Shown here: in pieces, positions 1 to 11,636 of the stretch
Numbering within the stretch: the stretch's first letter is position 1
Layout: each line of letters starts with the position of its first letter
Origin: Streptomyces umbrinus
Lineage (GTDB): Bacteria > Actinomycetota > Actinomycetes > Streptomycetales > Streptomycetaceae
Reading direction: 5' to 3'
NCBI RefSeq assembly: GCF_030817415.1
Contig: NZ_JAUSZI010000002.1
Span: 2,294,001-2,358,000 of the forward strand
DNA length: 64,000 nt
Translations under genes and position numbers: made by a program
The notes under the pieces: generated by a model
The model's database searches: none
What the model was told of the DNA's origin: nothing
Seen by the model: only the letters and a program-made list of their open reading frames with translations

Positions 1-1
1 C

Positions 2-1249
<1,248 letters not shown>

Positions 1250-1301
1250 CGACGACCCGAGCGCGTGCACGTGCACGGCCGGGAGACGAGGGGGTCGAGG
1301 T

Positions 1302-1332
1302 CGGGGCCACCCGGACCTGCCGGGCAGCCCCG
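1302..1332. terminator. Hairpin between convergent genes
   Basis: CGGGGC (1302-1307) pairs with GCCCCG (1327-1332), with an inner CCCGG/CCGGG stem. It lies between the stops of the cholesterol oxidase gene (1249, plus) and the gene ending at 1340 (minus), so it could serve both. There is no U-tract, which is common in Streptomyces. Confidence 0.5.
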
Positions 1333-1339
1333 AACCGGC

Positions 1340-1819
1340 TCAGTGCCCCGGCAGTACGCACATGGCGTCGAGTCCCAGGACACGGTTGAGCCGTCCGAAG
1401 GCGAGCCAGGAGCCCAGGCTCATGGTCAGTTCGACGATCTCGGTCTGGCTGTAGTGCGTGGTCATCCGGTCCCAGAACTCCTCGTCGAGGCCGTGGTGGT
1501 CCAGGGCGTAGCGGTCGGCGTATTCGGCGGCCAGTCGGGTGCGGTCGTCGAACGCGTCGGTCGTGCGCCAGTGCTCGACGGCATCGGGGAAGTCGTCCTC
1601 GACCTTGTGGCCGTCCCGCTCGGTCCGCCAGTCGAGACAGAAGAGGCAGCCGTTGATCTGCGCGATCCGAAGCCGTGCCGCCTCGAACTCGCGTAGTCCC
1701 AGGGTCGTATGGGCGTAGACGGCCAGTGAGAAGTTCGCGGCGGCAGGTCCGATGCCGGGGACCATGTCGCCCCACACGTACTCGATCGGGTTCTTGCCCT
1801 CGGGGATGTCGACGTTCAT
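1340..1819 (-). CDS. Carboxymuconolactone decarboxylase / AhpD-like protein
   Basis: A 159-residue protein of the CMD/AhpD alkylhydroperoxidase-like superfamily. The start at 1819 is chosen because GAAGGAG lies five bases upstream; the longer frame upstream is not supported. The key feature is the CxxC motif in INGCLFCLDW, followed by a His eight residues later, the arrangement of the peroxidatic/resolving Cys pair in this superfamily. The rest is all-helical with typical FSLAVYAHTTLGLREFEAARL and TEIVELTMSLGSWLAF segments. It starts 41 bp after the stop of the dehydrogenase upstream on the same strand, so the two are probably co-transcribed. Substrate unknown; a redox or decarboxylation role is inference from the family. 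Confidence 0.8.
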   Translation of the reverse strand: MNVDIPEGKNPIEYVWGDMVPGIGPAAANFSLAVYAHTTLGLREFEAARLRIAQINGCLFCLDWRTERDGHKVEDDFPDAVEHWRTTDAFDDRTRLAAEYADRYALDHHGLDEEFWDRMTTHYSQTEIVELTMSLGSWLAFGRLNRVLGLDAMCVLPGH

Positions 1820-1860
1820 CCGGACTCCTTCGTCCACGTTCCCGGCCTCGGCCGGCGATG

Positions 1861-2979
1861 TCACTTGGTTCCGAGTGCTCCGAGCGGTGCGGGTGCTCCG
1901 AGCCGTGTGGGCACGCCGAGTCTGCCGACCGCCGGGCGCAGCGGAACGTCGAGGGCGTCGTAGAGTCCGGGTTCCGCGTCGACGAGCCAGTCGATGGCTC
2001 CGACGAGACGCCCGACGGCGGTGGCGTTGCCGCCGGCGGACCGGTTGTCGCCCTCGTCGGTGGCCTCGACGGTGATCTCGATGCGCGGACGGCCCTCGAT
2101 GATCACGCGGTGCGCTCCGTCGCCGTTGGGCGGTGACGGCCAGTCCGGGGCGCAGCTCGGGTGGATGCGGGTGATGTGCTCGATGACCAGGCGGGGTTCG
2201 CCCTTCACGATGCCCTGCACCTCGAAGCGGACGGCGCCCTGGGTGCCGGCCTCGAAGTCGCCCATGGTCCGGGTGCTCACCGTGGTGTCGAGCGCGCGTC
2301 GCTCCAAGGTCTCGTGGATCTCGTCGAGTTCGACGCCGAGGGCCCTGGCCATCAGCCGTATCTGCCCGCCCCACACCATGGTCGGTATCGACGGCGCGAG
2401 CATCAGCGGCTGGTAGTCCATGGGGTGACCCATGCCGATCAGATGCCGGACGGACTCCTCCTGCTCGTACGTCGAGTAGTCGAAGATCTCCTGGCAGCGG
2501 ACGGCGTCGACGACCGTGCCGAGTCCGCTCATCAGCAGGGGCAGTACGTCATTGCCCCAGCCCGGGTCGACACCGGAGACGAACAGCGACCCGCCACCGT
2601 CCGCGATCGCCGCGAGCACGGGGTCGCGGAACTCGGGCGGGGCGTTGCGCTGGTCGTAGAGCGGATACAACGACGGAGTGACGACCACCGCGCCCGCCCG
2701 GATCGCCGAGCCGATGTCGGCCAGTGCCTCGTCGGGCCGGATGTCACCCGACGCCGCGTACACCACCGCACCCGACCCCGCTGCCAGCACCGCGGCGACA
2801 TCGTCCGTCGCCGCGACACCCAGAACCCGGTCCAGACCGGCGAGTTCACCCGCGTCACGGCCGACCTTCCCGGGACTGTGGACCAGTACCGCCGTGAGAT
2901 CGAGCGCCGGATGCGCGTCGACCGCGCGGATCGCCGCACGGCCGACATTTCCGGTTCCCCAGACCACCGTGGAAATCAT
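1861..2979 (-). CDS. DapB-fold NAD(P)-dependent dehydrogenase-like protein
   Basis: A 372-residue protein starting MISTVVWGTGNVGRAA, a Rossmann fold with a GTGNVG dinucleotide-binding loop. The overall pattern (GVDPGWGNDVLPLL, QEIFDYSTYEQEESVRHLIGMG, then a long C-terminal domain) matches the dihydrodipicolinate-reductase-like / 2,4-diaminopentanoate dehydrogenase-like family found widely in Streptomyces and Mycobacterium near lipid or sterol genes. True DapB is about 250 residues, so this is not the lysine enzyme. The start at 2979 removes an unlikely Arg/Pro-rich extension of the longer frame. No clear Shine-Dalgarno sequence is visible, so it may be leaderless. It is followed by the CMD-like gene. 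The substrate cannot be read from the sequence. Confidence 0.75.
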   Translation of the reverse strand: MISTVVWGTGNVGRAAIRAVDAHPALDLTAVLVHSPGKVGRDAGELAGLDRVLGVAATDDVAAVLAAGSGAVVYAASGDIRPDEALADIGSAIRAGAVVVTPSLYPLYDQRNAPPEFRDPVLAAIADGGGSLFVSGVDPGWGNDVLPLLMSGLGTVVDAVRCQEIFDYSTYEQEESVRHLIGMGHPMDYQPLMLAPSIPTMVWGGQIRLMARALGVELDEIHETLERRALDTTVSTRTMGDFEAGTQGAVRFEVQGIVKGEPRLVIEHITRIHPSCAPDWPSPPNGDGAHRVIIEGRPRIEITVEATDEGDNRSAGGNATAVGRLVGAIDWLVDAEPGLYDALDVPLRPAVGRLGVPTRLGAPAPLGALGTK

Positions 2980-3153
2980 GCACGGAGCGTAACCTGACGA
3001 GTCGTCAGTTTCTATACCCTTGCGCCGCCCTCCCGCAGCGGGCTCCGACGGGCCACGGGGCACCTCAATCGCGCGCACGCGGGTGCGCTTCGATGCCGGG
3101 CATGGCAGCGCACACGGGCGCACCTCGACGCCGGGCGCTACAACCCTGAGGGC

Positions 3154-3182
3154 TTGACGAGACGGACCGTATCGTCTAGATT
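3154..3182 (+). promoter_or_regulatory. Near-consensus vegetative (HrdB-type) promoter
   Basis: TTGACG (3154-3159) and TAGATT (3177-3182) are 17 bases apart, an excellent sigma-70-type promoter. It predicts transcription from about 3189 and a leader of about 65 nt before the TTG start at 3256. Confidence 0.75.
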
Positions 3183-3255
3183 TTCATTCATCGGCTGGCA
3201 TCCAGTGCTCCAACCACCGGCCGCACGACCCTGTTCACCGAGCAAAGGACCGCAC

Positions 3256-4974
<1,719 letters not shown>

Positions 4975-5043
4975 ACGCCGCGTTGGACCGCCGCGATGTC
5001 ACGCCAGGACTGACGTCCAAGAACCGCCTGTCCCGGGAGTGGT

Positions 5044-5928
5044 TCAGTCGGCGGCGTCTCGCAGCAGATTCCTCAGTTTCAATGCCGCCGGGATGGGGTC
5101 GGCGGGCAGTGCAACCTGCACGGTCCGGCGCAGGGCCGGGTCGGTGAGGCGGCGCAGGACGAGTCCGTCGGGGACCGCCCGGGCGGCCAGCGAAGGGACC
5201 AGCGCCACTCCCAGCCCGGCTGCCGCGTAGCCGAACTTCCCGGTCCACTCCGCGATCCGGACGATCTTCCTTGGGGTGAAGCCCGCCCGCGCGCAGGCGT
5301 CGGCGAGCATGGTGGGGCGATCTCCGTACGCGCTGTGCAGCCATGCCTCGTCGCGCAGTTCACACAGGTCGACCGTCGCCGCTCCGGCCAGGCGATGCCC
5401 GCGCGGCAGAGCGACGAACAGTTCGTCCTGGCACAGCACGGTCGTCGTGACCCCGTCAGCCGGCGGCAGACCTGACGGGTAGTCGCTGACGACGGCCAGG
5501 TCCAGCGCCCCGTCCGCGAGGCGCTCCATCAGCGTGTCGGTCCAGCCCTCGACCGCGACGACCTCGACATCCGGCCGGGCTTCCTGGAGAGCCCGCAGGG
5601 CGGTGGGCACCAGCGAGATGTTGGCGGTGGCGAACGCGCCCAGGTGCAGCAGCCCGCCGTGCCCCGCATGCAGCACGGCCAGCTCCCGCTCCGCCCGCGA
5701 CAGCCGGTCGAGCACCTCCATGGCGTGCCGGTGCAGCGTTCGGCCGGCGGGATTGAGGCGTACGCCCCGGGGCAGTCGCTCGAACAGCAGGCCGCCTGCC
5801 TGCTGTTCGAGCGCGGCGATGCGTCGGGACACCGCGGACTGTGTGTAGTTGAGCCGGACCGCCGCCTTCGTGAACGATCCGGTCTCGGCCACGGCCACGA
5901 GCAGCCGCAGCGCGTCGATCTCGAACAT
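5044..5928 (-). CDS. LysR-family transcriptional regulator
   Basis: A 294-residue LTTR. The N-terminus (FEIDALRLLVAVAETGSFTK, then LNYTQSAVSRRIAALEQQ) is a classic LysR winged helix-turn-helix; residues from about 90 form the periplasmic-binding-protein-like effector domain (LHLGAFATANISLVPTAL, VALPRGHRLAG, AAGLGVALVPSLAAR). It is transcribed divergently from the membrane protein gene at 6131, the usual LTTR layout, so that gene is a plausible target along with autoregulation. A 15-bp perfect palindrome lies between them. It ends convergently with the ABC-F gene. Effector unknown. Confidence 0.92.
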   Translation of the reverse strand: MFEIDALRLLVAVAETGSFTKAAVRLNYTQSAVSRRIAALEQQAGGLLFERLPRGVRLNPAGRTLHRHAMEVLDRLSRAERELAVLHAGHGGLLHLGAFATANISLVPTALRALQEARPDVEVVAVEGWTDTLMERLADGALDLAVVSDYPSGLPPADGVTTTVLCQDELFVALPRGHRLAGAATVDLCELRDEAWLHSAYGDRPTMLADACARAGFTPRKIVRIAEWTGKFGYAAAGLGVALVPSLAARAVPDGLVLRRLTDPALRRTVQVALPADPIPAALKLRNLLRDAAD

Positions 5929-5992
5929 GCCCGTCCCGTCTCCAGGATCCTCCCGCGGTCATCACCATCTTCCCCCAACACATTCCTCAGGC

Positions 5993-6007
5993 GCATGGGT
6001 CCCATGC
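5993..6007. promoter_or_regulatory. 15-bp palindrome between divergent LysR and DUF6585-like genes
   Basis: GCATGGGTCCCATGC is a perfect inverted repeat centred 72 bp upstream of the LysR start. Further copies of the half-site GCATG occur just downstream (about 6028). Candidate LysR operator; inference. Confidence 0.4.
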
Positions 6008-6130
6008 AATCCAGTCGCTGGTGGCATGCATTGCCCCGCCCTAACGTCGTTCTCGCCGCGGCGCCCCGGGGAATCGGACTCCGCGGCCCAGCTGCCCAAC
6101 GTCCGTCACGCCCATCCGAAGCAGAGGCCG

Positions 6131-6868
6131 ATGACCACACCGACGTCACCGCCGTCACCGCCGTCCGAGGTCGCCGCTCTGGCCGCCCGTCATCAACTCG
6201 GGCTGCTCGAGAGCGCGTTCGCTCCCAAGCGCCTCGGTATACCGATGGTCGTCCTCTACATCAATGTGCTCGTCACTTTCTCGGCGTTCTTCCTGGTGCC
6301 CGGTCTGCTCTATTTCTGGTGGCTGCGCCGCTTCCCGAACTTCAGCAGGAAACAGGCGGCCAAGCGCCTCTATCTCTTCGAGCACGGATTGATCGTGCAA
6401 CCGCAGTTCGGAGAAGGCATGACCGCCTTTCGCTGGGACTCCGTCAAGCTCCGCCAGGACATCACGCAGTTGTTCGTCAACGGTGCCCCCACCCCCACCA
6501 AATACGTCTACTCCGTGACCGCCACGGGCTTCGGCGGCGCGGAGATCACGGAGTTCTACGAGAAGCCCGAGACCTGGGGCCCCTGCATGCAGGATGCCGT
6601 GCTGCGCGCCCAGGGGCAGAAGTCTCTGGACGCGATCCTGGAGGGCGGGGCAGTCGACTTCGGCGCCCTCTCACTCTCCCGCACAGGCATGGCCGCCACC
6701 GGGAAGGGCCGTCTCCCCTGGAGCGAGATCCAGGAGATCCTCGTGAGAGGAGGCAGCGTCCACGTCATGAGGTCCGGCGCGTCCGGTCCGTGGTCCACCG
6801 TCCCGGTCAGCGGCATCGCGAACCTCCACCTCCTGCTGGCCATCGCCGGAAACCTCTGCCGGCGATAG
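6131..6868 (+). CDS. DUF6585-like membrane-associated protein
   Basis: A 245-residue protein of unknown function resembling the Streptomyces DUF6585 group. After a Pro/Ser-rich N-terminus there is one strong membrane segment (VVLYINVLVTFSAFFLVPGL, about residues 38-60) ending in WWLRRFP. The rest is a soluble beta-rich region with a paired pattern (LYLFEHGLIVQPQ, later LSLSRTGMAATGKGRLPWSE) suggesting a PH-like fold facing the cytoplasm. ATG 6131 is preceded by AGAGG. Divergent from the LysR gene. Function cannot be assigned. Confidence 0.65.
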   Translation: MTTPTSPPSPPSEVAALAARHQLGLLESAFAPKRLGIPMVVLYINVLVTFSAFFLVPGLLYFWWLRRFPNFSRKQAAKRLYLFEHGLIVQPQFGEGMTAFRWDSVKLRQDITQLFVNGAPTPTKYVYSVTATGFGGAEITEFYEKPETWGPCMQDAVLRAQGQKSLDAILEGGAVDFGALSLSRTGMAATGKGRLPWSEIQEILVRGGSVHVMRSGASGPWSTVPVSGIANLHLLLAIAGNLCRR

Positions 6869-6897
6869 CCCGCGAAGGCCGTTCGGACAGCCAGGTG

Positions 6898-7248
6898 CTA
6901 CGCCCGGTGACCGCCGTAGTAGCCGCCGAGCTCATCGCGGTAGCCCGCGTCCCCGGCATGCTTGTCCTTGTCGAACTCGGGAGCGTTCTTGATCTGCTCC
7001 TTGGTCCGGTCGACGTAGATCCTCTCTTCGGCCGTGTCGATGCCGCTGACGAGGCCGGCGGGGATCAGTACGTGCTTGCCGAAGATCCACACCCCGGTGT
7101 CGACCACGAGGTGGGACGCCCCGACGTCGTCGGAGTGCTTGTCGACCTTGCCGATGCTCCCGTCCGTCGCCTCGACCTTGTAACCGATCAGGCTGCTGCC
7201 GGCGGTGTAGCCGGTGGTGGGCAGATAGCCCCACATGTCCGCACTCAC
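6898..7248 (-). CDS. PRC-barrel domain protein
   Basis: A 116-residue soluble protein with a PRC-barrel core: LIGYKVEATDGSIGKVDKHS at about residues 20-39, then HLVVDTGVWIFGKHVLIPA and GIDTAEERIYVDRTKEQI. PRC barrels occur in RimM and photosynthetic reaction centre H subunits; free-standing copies in actinomycetes are often stress-induced. GTG start at 7248 with AAGGAG eight bases upstream. The C-terminus is Gly/Tyr-rich (DELGGYYGGHRA). Divergent from the gvpU-like operon across 238 bp. Confidence 0.85.
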   Translation of the reverse strand: MSADMWGYLPTTGYTAGSSLIGYKVEATDGSIGKVDKHSDDVGASHLVVDTGVWIFGKHVLIPAGLVSGIDTAEERIYVDRTKEQIKNAPEFDKDKHAGDAGYRDELGGYYGGHRA

Positions 7249-7486
7249 GAAAACAACTCCTTCATCAATTGCTTGACGGCCGAATAAATTGTCCCGACCG
7301 ATATTCTCTTGAATTCCTCTCGCCTCGGGTGCCCATCGCCCTCGACGGTAATCATCAGAAAACCGCGTGCCTCAAATCCAACCCGTTGTGCGAGGTTTTT
7401 CAGACAGCCCAGGACCCTGCCGGTCACATACTGGCGTCGTGAACGGGCACACGTGTCTCACCCGAACCAGCAGAAAGGACCCTGTG

Positions 7487-7903
7487 GTGAGTGAACACGG
7501 CGCCGCCCCACCGGCGGTCGACGCGTATCTGGAGATACTGCTGCGGCTGATCGACGCGCAGCCCGAGGCCAGCCTGACGATCTGTCTGACGACGCCCGGC
7601 GGGATCGTCGCGGGCAGCCTGGTCGGGTCCCGCACGTGGGCCGACCGTTGGGAGACCGCGGTGTCGGCGGCCACCGGAGCGCAGGACCGCGCCGACCACA
7701 TGGCGCATCTGGCGCACACCGTCCGGTCCGCCTTGAAACAGACGGAGCCGGATACCGGCGACGGACTGCACTCGTTCATCCACCTGGTCGACGTCACGTT
7801 CCTGTCCGTGCCGGGGACCACGACGGCTCCCCTGTGGCGCGGACGGCTCGGGGATGTGTCCGGCTGGTCCCTGGGCGCGCCCGCCGACCGGCCGGCCTCA
7901 TGA
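7487..7903 (+). CDS. GvpU-like gas-vesicle accessory protein
   Basis: A 138-residue protein. The layout (ASLTICLTTPGGIVAGSLVG, a helical middle, then GLHSFIHLVDVTFLSVPG and LWRGRLGDVSGWSLG) matches what I recall of the Bacillus GvpU family, with its hallmark FIHL and WRG-x4-DG-like tail. The start is GTG 7487 (AAAGGA seven bases upstream); GTG 7484 is possible. No gas-vesicle structural gene is visible nearby, so this copy is an orphan here. Its stop overlaps the next gene (ATGA), so the two are translationally coupled. Family call moderate; function in Streptomyces unknown. Confidence 0.5.
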   Translation: MSEHGAAPPAVDAYLEILLRLIDAQPEASLTICLTTPGGIVAGSLVGSRTWADRWETAVSAATGAQDRADHMAHLAHTVRSALKQTEPDTGDGLHSFIHLVDVTFLSVPGTTTAPLWRGRLGDVSGWSLGAPADRPAS

Positions 7904-8289
7904 GAACGGCCGGCGATCGCATGGCACCTCAGCACCCCGCACACCGTGACGGCGACCGACCGGGCCGGTTCACGCGGCTGGCGGAACACGCCTCGAACTT
8001 CACCAGCTCCCCCGGCTTCTTCGGCGTGTGCCTCGTTCTGGTCGCGGGCGCGATCACCGCGCACGCGCTGAAGCTGCCGACGCAGTGGCTGCTGGTGGTG
8101 GGCGAGGCGATGTCCGCCGTGTCACTGCTGCTCCTGGCCCTTCTGAAGAACTCCGAACGGCGCGCCGAGCACGCCATCCAGCGCAAACTCGACGCCATCG
8201 CCGCCGCATTGCTGGAGATCCGGCGGGAGGAACCGGGAGCCGCGAGCGAGGAACTCCGCAAGGCCATCAACATGGAGAGGCAGACCTGA
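7900..8289 (+). CDS. Low-affinity iron permease-like small membrane protein
   Basis: A 129-residue protein with two membrane helices (GFFGVCLVLVAGAITAHAL and WLLVVGEAMSAVSLLLLALL) followed by NSERRAEHAIQRKLDAIAAA. This F-T-x-AEHASNFTSSPGFF...LLKNSERR...Q-KLDAI pattern is that of the bacterial 'low affinity iron permease' family (PF04120), whose transport role is not proven in bacteria. The start overlaps the stop of the GvpU-like gene, so they form an operon. Confidence 0.75.
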   Translation: MRTAGDRMAPQHPAHRDGDRPGRFTRLAEHASNFTSSPGFFGVCLVLVAGAITAHALKLPTQWLLVVGEAMSAVSLLLLALLKNSERRAEHAIQRKLDAIAAALLEIRREEPGAASEELRKAINMERQT

Positions 8290-8379
8290 CCGTCCCCGGT
8301 GCGGCCCGGCCGATCCCGCCCGTCGCCACCACAAATCCGCTCGCCCGCCCGGTCGCTGAGCCGTTACCGTGCCCGCGTG

Positions 8380-8871
8380 ATGACCGCCGCTGACGTACTG
8401 TCCGTTCTCGCCCTGTTGCGTGCCGCGGATGTCGAGGTCTGGGTGGGCGGCGGGTGGGGCATCGACATTCTGGTCGGGGAGCAGACGCGTCGGCACCGCG
8501 ACCTGGACCTGATGCACCGGGAGGACCAGGAGCAGGCCGTCGTGGCGGCTCTCGCGGAGGCCGGGTTCGTCGAGACGCTCGACTGGCGTCCCGTGCGGTT
8601 CGTGGTCACGGACCCGCGCGGTCGCGAGATCGATCTGCACCCGTTGGTCTTCGCGGCGGACGGGTCCGCGGTGCAGGCGTCCCCCGACCCGCGCCGCCCG
8701 TTCGTCTATCCCGCCCCGTGCTTCGTCAGCGGCGCGATCCGGGGAACCGCCGTCCCTTGTCTCTCGGCCGAGCAGCAGGTCTACTTCCATCAGGGGTACG
8801 AACCGGCCGACCACGACCTCCATGACATGGCTCAGCTCCGACGGGTCTTCGGCGTCACCACCCACTTCTGA
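8380..8871 (+). CDS. Small nucleotidyltransferase (ANT(2'')/Lnu-like)
   Basis: A 163-residue minimal nucleotidyltransferase. WVGGGWGIDILVG followed by RRHRDLDLMHR carries the GG...W and paired acidic residues of the polymerase-beta-like superfamily; REIDLHPLVF gives the third acidic site. Size and motif order match aminoglycoside 2''-adenylyltransferases and lincosamide nucleotidyltransferases, as well as many uncharacterised genomic relatives, so resistance is only a possibility. ATG 8380 is preferred over GTG 8377. It ends convergently with the alpha-glucosidase gene; a 17-base sequence starting TTCTGACCGG is repeated at 8867 and 8893 between them. Confidence 0.75.
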   Translation: MTAADVLSVLALLRAADVEVWVGGGWGIDILVGEQTRRHRDLDLMHREDQEQAVVAALAEAGFVETLDWRPVRFVVTDPRGREIDLHPLVFAADGSAVQASPDPRRPFVYPAPCFVSGAIRGTAVPCLSAEQQVYFHQGYEPADHDLHDMAQLRRVFGVTTHF

Positions 8872-8954
8872 CCGGGCGTCACAGGGCGTCCTTCTGACCG
8901 GGCGTCACTGGACGTCGGGAAAGCCCTGCATGGCGCCGGCCACCTTCCGGTGCC

Positions 8955-10571
8955 TCATGTGCGCAGCCACACCGCCGTGTCGGAGGGCAGCCTTCCGTCG
9001 GTGTCCAGTGGACCGCTGGCGAGCAGGATCTCCGTGTGGTCCGGCAGGGCGGCCGGGGTGTCGGCCAGGTTCGCGACGCAGATCAGGTCCGGGGAGCGGC
9101 GGAAGGTGAGTACGCCGTCGCAGGAGGGCAGCCATTGCAGCGGGCCGTCGCCCAGGGCCGGGTCGGCGCGGCGCAGGCCCAGTGCGGCGCGGTAGAGGTT
9201 GAGCATGGAGTCGGGGTCGTCGGCCTGGCGGTCGGCCGCGTAGGCGGGCCAGCCGTCGGGCTGTGGCAGCCAGGGTGCTGTGCGTGAGCCGAAACCGGCG
9301 TACGGAGCGTCGGCCGTCCACGGCAGCGGGACACGGCAGCCGTCGCGGCCCGGGTCGGTGCCGCCGGAGCGGAAGTGCATCGGGTCCTGGATGCGGTCCC
9401 GGGGGATCTCCGCTTCGGGCAGGCCCAGTTCCTCGCCCTGGTAGAGGTATACGGAGCCGGGCAGAGCGAGGGTGAGCAGGGCGGCGGCACGCGCCCGGCG
9501 GGTGCCGAGCCGCAGGTCTGCCGGGGTACCGAAGGCCTTGGTGGCGAAGTCGAAACCGGTGTCCTGCCGCCCGTATCGGGTGACCGTGCGGGTCACGTCG
9601 TGATTGCACAGCACCCAGGTGGCCGGCGCACCGACCGGGGCGTGTTCGGCGAGGGTGTCGTCGATGGCGGCGCGCAGCCGGGCCGCCTCCCACGGGCACG
9701 ACAGGAAGGAGAAGTTGAACGCGGTGTGCAGTTCGTCGGGGCGCAGGTAGCGGGCGAACCGTTCGGAGTCCGGCAGCCACACCTCGCCGACGAAGACGCC
9801 GTCGTACTCGTCGGCGATCCGCCGCCAGGAGCGGTAGATCTCGTGCAGGTCGTCCCGGTCGATGTACGGGTGGGGGTCACGCCCCTCCACGAAGTCGGGC
9901 AGGTCGGGGTCCTTGGCGGGCAGCGCCGCGGAGTCGATACGTACGCCCGCCACCCCGCGCTCGAACCAGAACCGCAGCACCTCTTCGTGCTCCTCCCGCA
10001 CCGCGGGATGGGCCCAGTTGAGATCCGGCTGCTCCGGCGTGAACAGGTGCAGGTACCACTCGCCGTCCTCGACCCTGGTCCAGGTGCGGCCGGAGAACTG
10101 TGACGGCCAGTCGTTGGGCGGGAGTTCGCCGTGTTCGCCGCGGCCGGGACGGAAGTGGAAGAGCTTGCGTTCGGGACTGCCCGGTCCGGCGGCGAGCGCG
10201 GCCCGGAACCAGGGGTGCTGGTCGGAGACGTGGTTGGGCACGATGTCGACGATGGTGCGGATGCCCAGCCCGCGGGCCTCGGTGATCAGTCGCTCGGCCT
10301 CGCCGAGGTCGCCGAAGGCGGGGTCGATGGTGCGGTAGTCGGCGACGTCGTAACCCCCGTCGGCGAGCGGGGACAGGTACCAGGGGGTGAACCAGATCGC
10401 GTCGACGCCCAGTTCGGCGAGGTAGGGCAATCTCGACCGTACGCCCGCGAGGTCCCCGGTGCCGTCGCCGTCGCCGTCGGCGAAGCTGCGCGGGTACACC
10501 TGGTAGATGGCGGCACCGCGCCACCAGTCGTCGGTGTGGCCGGGGGTCTTACCGGGCTGAGGGGCTGCCAC
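8955..10571 (-). CDS. GH13 alpha-glucosidase (oligo-1,6-glucosidase group)
   Basis: A 538-residue cytoplasmic glycoside hydrolase family 13 enzyme with no signal peptide. Region I is DIVPNH (109-114), region II GVRID with the nucleophile near Asp213, region III GEVWL with the acid/base near Glu263, and region IV NHD (about 323-325). The start WWRGAAIYQVYPRSFADGDG is typical of exo-acting alpha-glucosidases that remove glucose from short alpha-glucosides. It is the last gene of the importer operon (170 bp after the second permease), so its natural substrate is probably whatever that importer brings in: nigero- or other alpha-gluco-oligosaccharides if the neighbouring secreted enzymes are alpha-1,3-glucanases. 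Linkage specificity is inference. Confidence 0.9.
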   Translation of the reverse strand: MAAPQPGKTPGHTDDWWRGAAIYQVYPRSFADGDGDGTGDLAGVRSRLPYLAELGVDAIWFTPWYLSPLADGGYDVADYRTIDPAFGDLGEAERLITEARGLGIRTIVDIVPNHVSDQHPWFRAALAAGPGSPERKLFHFRPGRGEHGELPPNDWPSQFSGRTWTRVEDGEWYLHLFTPEQPDLNWAHPAVREEHEEVLRFWFERGVAGVRIDSAALPAKDPDLPDFVEGRDPHPYIDRDDLHEIYRSWRRIADEYDGVFVGEVWLPDSERFARYLRPDELHTAFNFSFLSCPWEAARLRAAIDDTLAEHAPVGAPATWVLCNHDVTRTVTRYGRQDTGFDFATKAFGTPADLRLGTRRARAAALLTLALPGSVYLYQGEELGLPEAEIPRDRIQDPMHFRSGGTDPGRDGCRVPLPWTADAPYAGFGSRTAPWLPQPDGWPAYAADRQADDPDSMLNLYRAALGLRRADPALGDGPLQWLPSCDGVLTFRRSPDLICVANLADTPAALPDHTEILLASGPLDTDGRLPSDTAVWLRT

Positions 10572-10740
10572 GTGTCGGTCCTTTCGGGGCAGGGGTGGTT
10601 CTCCGCCACCGTCCCGGACAGCGAGGCGTCGGGAACGGGGCGGCGGCGGAGGATCGGTGGGGGCACCTGCGTGGTGTTCGCTGCGGGTGGTGCCCGGACT
10701 GCGGGTGACCGCGGGTGGTGCCCGTACGGCGTGTGCTCGG

Positions 10741-11616
10741 TCAGCCCTTGAGGCCGCCCGCCGTCAGTCCGCTCATGATGTTGCGCTGGAAGACGAGGAA
10801 CAGGATCAGCGTGGGCAGGGACGCGATGGTCAGGGAGGCGATCAGCACGTTCTCGGGCACGCTGGTGGCGAGCGAGTAGATACCGACGGCGAGTGTCTGC
10901 TTCGACGGATCCGGCAGGACGAGCATCGGCCAGAGGAAGTCCTTCCAGACGCCGACGACGGCGAAGATGGACACCACACCGAGGATGGGCCGGGAGACCG
11001 GCAGGACGATGGACCACAGGACGCGCAGGGGGCCGGCGCCGTCCATCGACGCCGCGTCGAGCAGTTCCTTGGGTATCGAGTCGAAGAACCGCTTGAGCAG
11101 GAAGATGTTGAAGGCGTTGGTGACCGACGGAAGCCAGATCGCCCAGGGCGAGTTGAGCAGGTTGCGTTCGACGATCGGCACGTCCAGCGCGGTGAGGTAC
11201 TGCGGTACGACGAGGACGGTCGCCGGGATCATGAGAGTGGCGAGCATCAGGCCCAGGATCATCTTGCCGAGTACGGGCCGCAGTTTGGACAGCGAGTAGG
11301 CCGCGGCGACGTCGAGCACCAGCTGGAAGGCGAGCGCGCCGAAGGCGTAGTAGAGGGTGTTCATCAGGAGTTTCGCCAGGTCCATGACCTCCCAGGCACG
11401 TTGGTAGTTCTCCGGGTGGACGGAGCCCGGCACCCAGGTGGGCGGGGTCTGGACGGCTTCCTGGGTGGTCTTGAGCCCGTTGGACACCATCCAGTACAGC
11501 GGGCCGAGGAAGGCCAACGTGAACAGGACGACGACGAGCGCGAAGCACACCCAGTACAGGGCCTTCCCACGAGGGCGGGCCAGTTGGGCGGGTGAGATGA
11601 GCGTGCGAGTGGACAT
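10741..11616 (-). CDS. Carbohydrate ABC transporter permease (MalG/CUT1 type)
   Basis: A 291-residue inner-membrane permease with six predicted helices and the CUT1 EAA loop (DAASMDGAGPLRVLWSIVLP), which docks the ATPase. It pairs with the permease immediately upstream, 20 bp away. No ATPase gene is present in the cluster; in Streptomyces sugar importers of this type commonly share MsiK. Ends with GLTAGGLKG, the usual MalG-type tail. Confidence 0.93.
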   Translation of the reverse strand: MSTRTLISPAQLARPRGKALYWVCFALVVVLFTLAFLGPLYWMVSNGLKTTQEAVQTPPTWVPGSVHPENYQRAWEVMDLAKLLMNTLYYAFGALAFQLVLDVAAAYSLSKLRPVLGKMILGLMLATLMIPATVLVVPQYLTALDVPIVERNLLNSPWAIWLPSVTNAFNIFLLKRFFDSIPKELLDAASMDGAGPLRVLWSIVLPVSRPILGVVSIFAVVGVWKDFLWPMLVLPDPSKQTLAVGIYSLATSVPENVLIASLTIASLPTLILFLVFQRNIMSGLTAGGLKG

Positions 11617-11636
11617 GTCCGTGTCTCCCCCGGGTC

